Shown: one piece after another, positions 6,832 through 8,234 of the stretch
Position numbering within the stretch: position 1 is the stretch's first letter
Layout: the number at the start of each line of letters is the position of its first letter
Source: Schleiferiaceae bacterium
GTDB lineage: Bacteria; Bacteroidota; Bacteroidia; Flavobacteriales; Schleiferiaceae
NCBI GenBank assembly: GCA_023260615.1
Contig: JALQUY010000075.1
Span: 1 to 8,234 of the forward strand
Direction: 5' to 3'
DNA: 8,234 bases
Notes under the pieces: model-generated
The model's database searches: none
Seen by the model: only the letters and a program-made list of their open reading frames with translations
What the model was told of the DNA's origin: nothing
Translations under genes and position numbers: made by a program

Positions 6832-7500
6832 ATGGCGGACAAATTCGCAGTCATTGGTTTGGGTCAGTTTGGCTCAGCCATTTGTAAAAAGCTCTCCGAA
6901 AAGGGGGCAGAAGTCATCGCAATTGACATTGACGAGGACAAAGTAGAAGACATCAAGGAGCACGTGGCCTACGCGGTTCAGCTGGACAGCACGGATTTGC
7001 GCGCTTTGCAGTCGCAGAACATTTCCGAAATGGACGCCGTCGTCGTGTCCATTGGCCAAAATTTTGAGGGCATGCTGCTCACCACCGTGAAGCTCATGGA
7101 GCTGGGCGTGAAGCGCTTGATTGCCCGAGCGCAAGGCGAAACCCAGCGCAAGATTTTGGAGAAAATGGGCGTGTCGGAAATCCTGTCTCCCGAAGAGGAA
7201 GTAGGTAAGAACGTCGCAGAGCGCCTCATGAATCCGTCCATGCTCATGTGCGTGCAGCTTCCTGACAACTATGAAATTGTCGAGATTGCCGCGCCCAAAA
7301 ACATCGTCGGCCGCAGCATCGAAGACATTGGCTTGCTCAGCAAGTACCGCCTCAACATTGTGACCTTGATTGAGCGCATCAACGACGAACCGCACATCAA
7401 AGGCGTACCTATGCCGGACGTGATCATTCAAGAAAACGACGAGCTGGTCGTGTTTGGCCTGACCAAAGACGTCGAGCGCTTTATCGACATCAATGGCTAA
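6832..7500 (+). CDS. ktrA: KtrA/TrkA-type RCK regulatory subunit of potassium uptake
   Basis: The protein is a cytosolic RCK gating subunit that binds nucleotide and controls a KtrB/TrkH-type K+ translocating membrane subunit. At 222 residues it carries a single RCK unit, as in KtrA/KtrC, not the doubled one of E. coli TrkA. The N-terminal Rossmann fold (about 1-130) shows the GLGQFG loop at residues 9-14 and D32 at the end of the second strand (VIAIDID), the residue expected to contact the nucleotide ribose. The TrkA-C domain (about 140-222) has the VEIAAPKNIVGRSIEDIGL region, then VIIQENDELVVFG. No membrane partner is encoded in the window, so it must lie elsewhere. ATG 6832 follows the previous stop by 5 bp and has no Shine-Dalgarno. 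The gene ends in ATGGCTAA, where the lipoprotein start and this stop overlap by 8 bp. Confidence 0.93.
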   Translation: MADKFAVIGLGQFGSAICKKLSEKGAEVIAIDIDEDKVEDIKEHVAYAVQLDSTDLRALQSQNISEMDAVVVSIGQNFEGMLLTTVKLMELGVKRLIARAQGETQRKILEKMGVSEILSPEEEVGKNVAERLMNPSMLMCVQLPDNYEIVEIAAPKNIVGRSIEDIGLLSKYRLNIVTLIERINDEPHIKGVPMPDVIIQENDELVVFGLTKDVERFIDING

Positions 7501-8014
7501 ACGATTCTCCGCCCTCCTGCTGTTCAGTCTTATGGCCTTGGCCGCTTGTGTCAAGGAACCCAAGCCGGATCCGCTGCCCCCTTTGGCGACCGGGCCCTTT
7601 GAGCCCCGATTGAAGGAAGGTTGGCGCGTGCATGCAGTTTCCTACGAAGGCACCATGCCCAACCCCTTTGACAGCACCACGACGGCTCAGTTCAAAGGCG
7701 AGGCCTACGACGTAGGGGGTGAATTCACCTTCACGGACCGAAACGATTCCGCCCTCGTCCACTACCGCATTGACTTCATGGCGGACCTGCTCGCCGGCAT
7801 GGTTCCCTTGCACTACAACAAAGAAGGCGATGGCATTTGGAGTTACGACAGCACCATCCAGACCCTGTGGTTTTATGCCTACCCGGACACCTTGGAATTT
7901 GTGGTCGACTACGACGCAGACACCCTGCAGCTTTGGCATTCGGACGTCATCATTGACTATCCGGCCATGAACATCACGCTGCCGACCCGAATGGACATCG
8001 AACTCCGCAAGTAA
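7493..8014 (+). CDS. Hypothetical lipoprotein, beta-rich, possibly lipocalin-like
   Basis: The family is not recognised with certainty. The 173-residue product begins with a lipoprotein signal: basic MAKR, a hydrophobic core LLLFSLMAL, and a lipobox LAAC with the lipidated cysteine at C19. After cleavage the mature protein starts CVKEPKPDPLPP, a proline-rich linker; the KE at +3/+4 only loosely resembles acidic surface-export tags of Bacteroidota lipoproteins. The remainder alternates short hydrophobic and polar segments, aromatic-rich (GWRVHAVSYEG, GEFTFTD, GIWSYDS, LWFYAYPDTLEFVVDYD, TLQLWHSD), ending in a predicted strand MDIELRK. That pattern fits a small beta-barrel such as the lipocalin-like lipoproteins common in Bacteroidota, but this is inference from pattern only. 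The ATG overlaps the RCK gene by 8 bp and the stop abuts the next ATG (TAAATG), so it is embedded in the cluster. Outer-membrane or periplasmic location is likely. Confidence 0.85.
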   Translation: MAKRFSALLLFSLMALAACVKEPKPDPLPPLATGPFEPRLKEGWRVHAVSYEGTMPNPFDSTTTAQFKGEAYDVGGEFTFTDRNDSALVHYRIDFMADLLAGMVPLHYNKEGDGIWSYDSTIQTLWFYAYPDTLEFVVDYDADTLQLWHSDVIIDYPAMNITLPTRMDIELRK

Positions 8015-8234
8015 ATGGATCTGCGCCAGCTGGTTCGCGAAAGCAATTTCCTCCCCATGCTGGCGTCTGTAGGCGCCCTCTTTGCCTATTCGTGGTGGAC
8101 CGGATCCGCCAACAACCCCTGGATTTTATTCATTGGCATAGCCGCGGGAATGCCCCATGGCGCCACCGACTTGCTGGGGGAATCCTCACCTTGGAACACC
8201 CGCGCCGCCCTCTTTTATGGGCTGAGCATCGCAT
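8015..8234 (+). CDS. blh: Brp/Blh family beta-carotene 15,15'-dioxygenase, 5' part only
   Basis: Only 73 codons are present before the right window edge, read by hand from ATG 8015, which directly follows the lipoprotein stop. The peptide starts MDLRQLVRESNFLPML, has hydrophobic segments at about 13-28 and 35-46, and then GIAAGMPHGATDLL (residues 41-54). The PHGAxD core matches the N-terminal signature of Brp/Blh enzymes; in the Blh of uncultured marine bacterium 66A03 the matching GLPHGALD holds H21, one of the proposed iron ligands. The equivalent here is H48, after a longer N-terminus. Family members are polytopic inner-membrane proteins of roughly 280-330 residues that split beta-carotene into two retinal molecules for rhodopsins. 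The remaining ligand histidines lie outside the window, so the call rests on one motif plus membrane character. A different membrane protein with a chance PHG motif remains possible. Confidence 0.65.
   Translation, partial: MDLRQLVRESNFLPMLASVGALFAYSWWTGSANNPWILFIGIAAGMPHGATDLLGESSPWNTRAALFYGLSIA

Noticed and set aside
6874..7563. 229-codon minus-strand frame antisense to ktrA
   Set aside because: It is a shadow of the RCK gene, with no domain pattern; the plus-strand protein has clear Rossmann and TrkA-C motifs.

Overview
The window most likely comes from a Bacteroidota chromosome, probably a marine Flavobacteriales/Cryomorphaceae-type lineage with unusually high GC. Three things suggest this: the gene set and order yicC-gmk-nadD-(PD-(D/E)XK nuclease) familiar from Flavobacteriia, the near absence of Shine-Dalgarno sequences before any start, and the diverged helicase-nuclease protein typical of that phylum. 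The lineage is an inference from recalled family features; no search was run.

Layout. Positions 1-77 are a perfect 8-bp tandem repeat (CCCTCTAG on the + strand) that runs off the left edge and contains the stop codon of the first gene. Positions 69-5628 hold a five-gene minus-strand cluster, read right to left: gluQ (glutamyl-queuosine tRNA(Asp) synthetase), yicC (endoribonuclease family), gmk (guanylate kinase), nadD (NaMN adenylyltransferase) and a large AddB-like PD-(D/E)XK nuclease. The first three junctions are 4-bp ATGA stop/start overlaps and the last is a 7-bp gap, so one transcript with coupled translation is likely. A 40-bp divergent gap (5629-5668) separates it from a plus-strand cluster: a cystathionine gamma-synthase/lyase family enzyme, a KtrA/TrkA-type RCK potassium-uptake regulator, a small lipoprotein of unknown function, and the 5' end of a gene carrying the PHGxxD signature of Brp/Blh beta-carotene 15,15'-dioxygenases. 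These four are also packed tightly (5-bp gap, 8-bp overlap, 0-bp gap).

How they work together. The minus cluster combines RNA and nucleotide functions (tRNA modification, RNA decay, GMP to GDP, NAD synthesis) with DNA-end processing. The plus cluster is mixed: sulfur amino acid metabolism, K+ homeostasis, an envelope lipoprotein and, if the truncated gene is correctly recognised, retinal production, which would hint at a rhodopsin elsewhere in the genome. No mobile element, CRISPR array, rRNA or tRNA gene was seen. Genes cover the window almost completely and no gene-free stretch exceeds 80 bases. Most of the window is housekeeping. The items that stand out are the octamer array, the edge Blh gene, the unusual gluQ neighbourhood and the cysteine-free nuclease domain.
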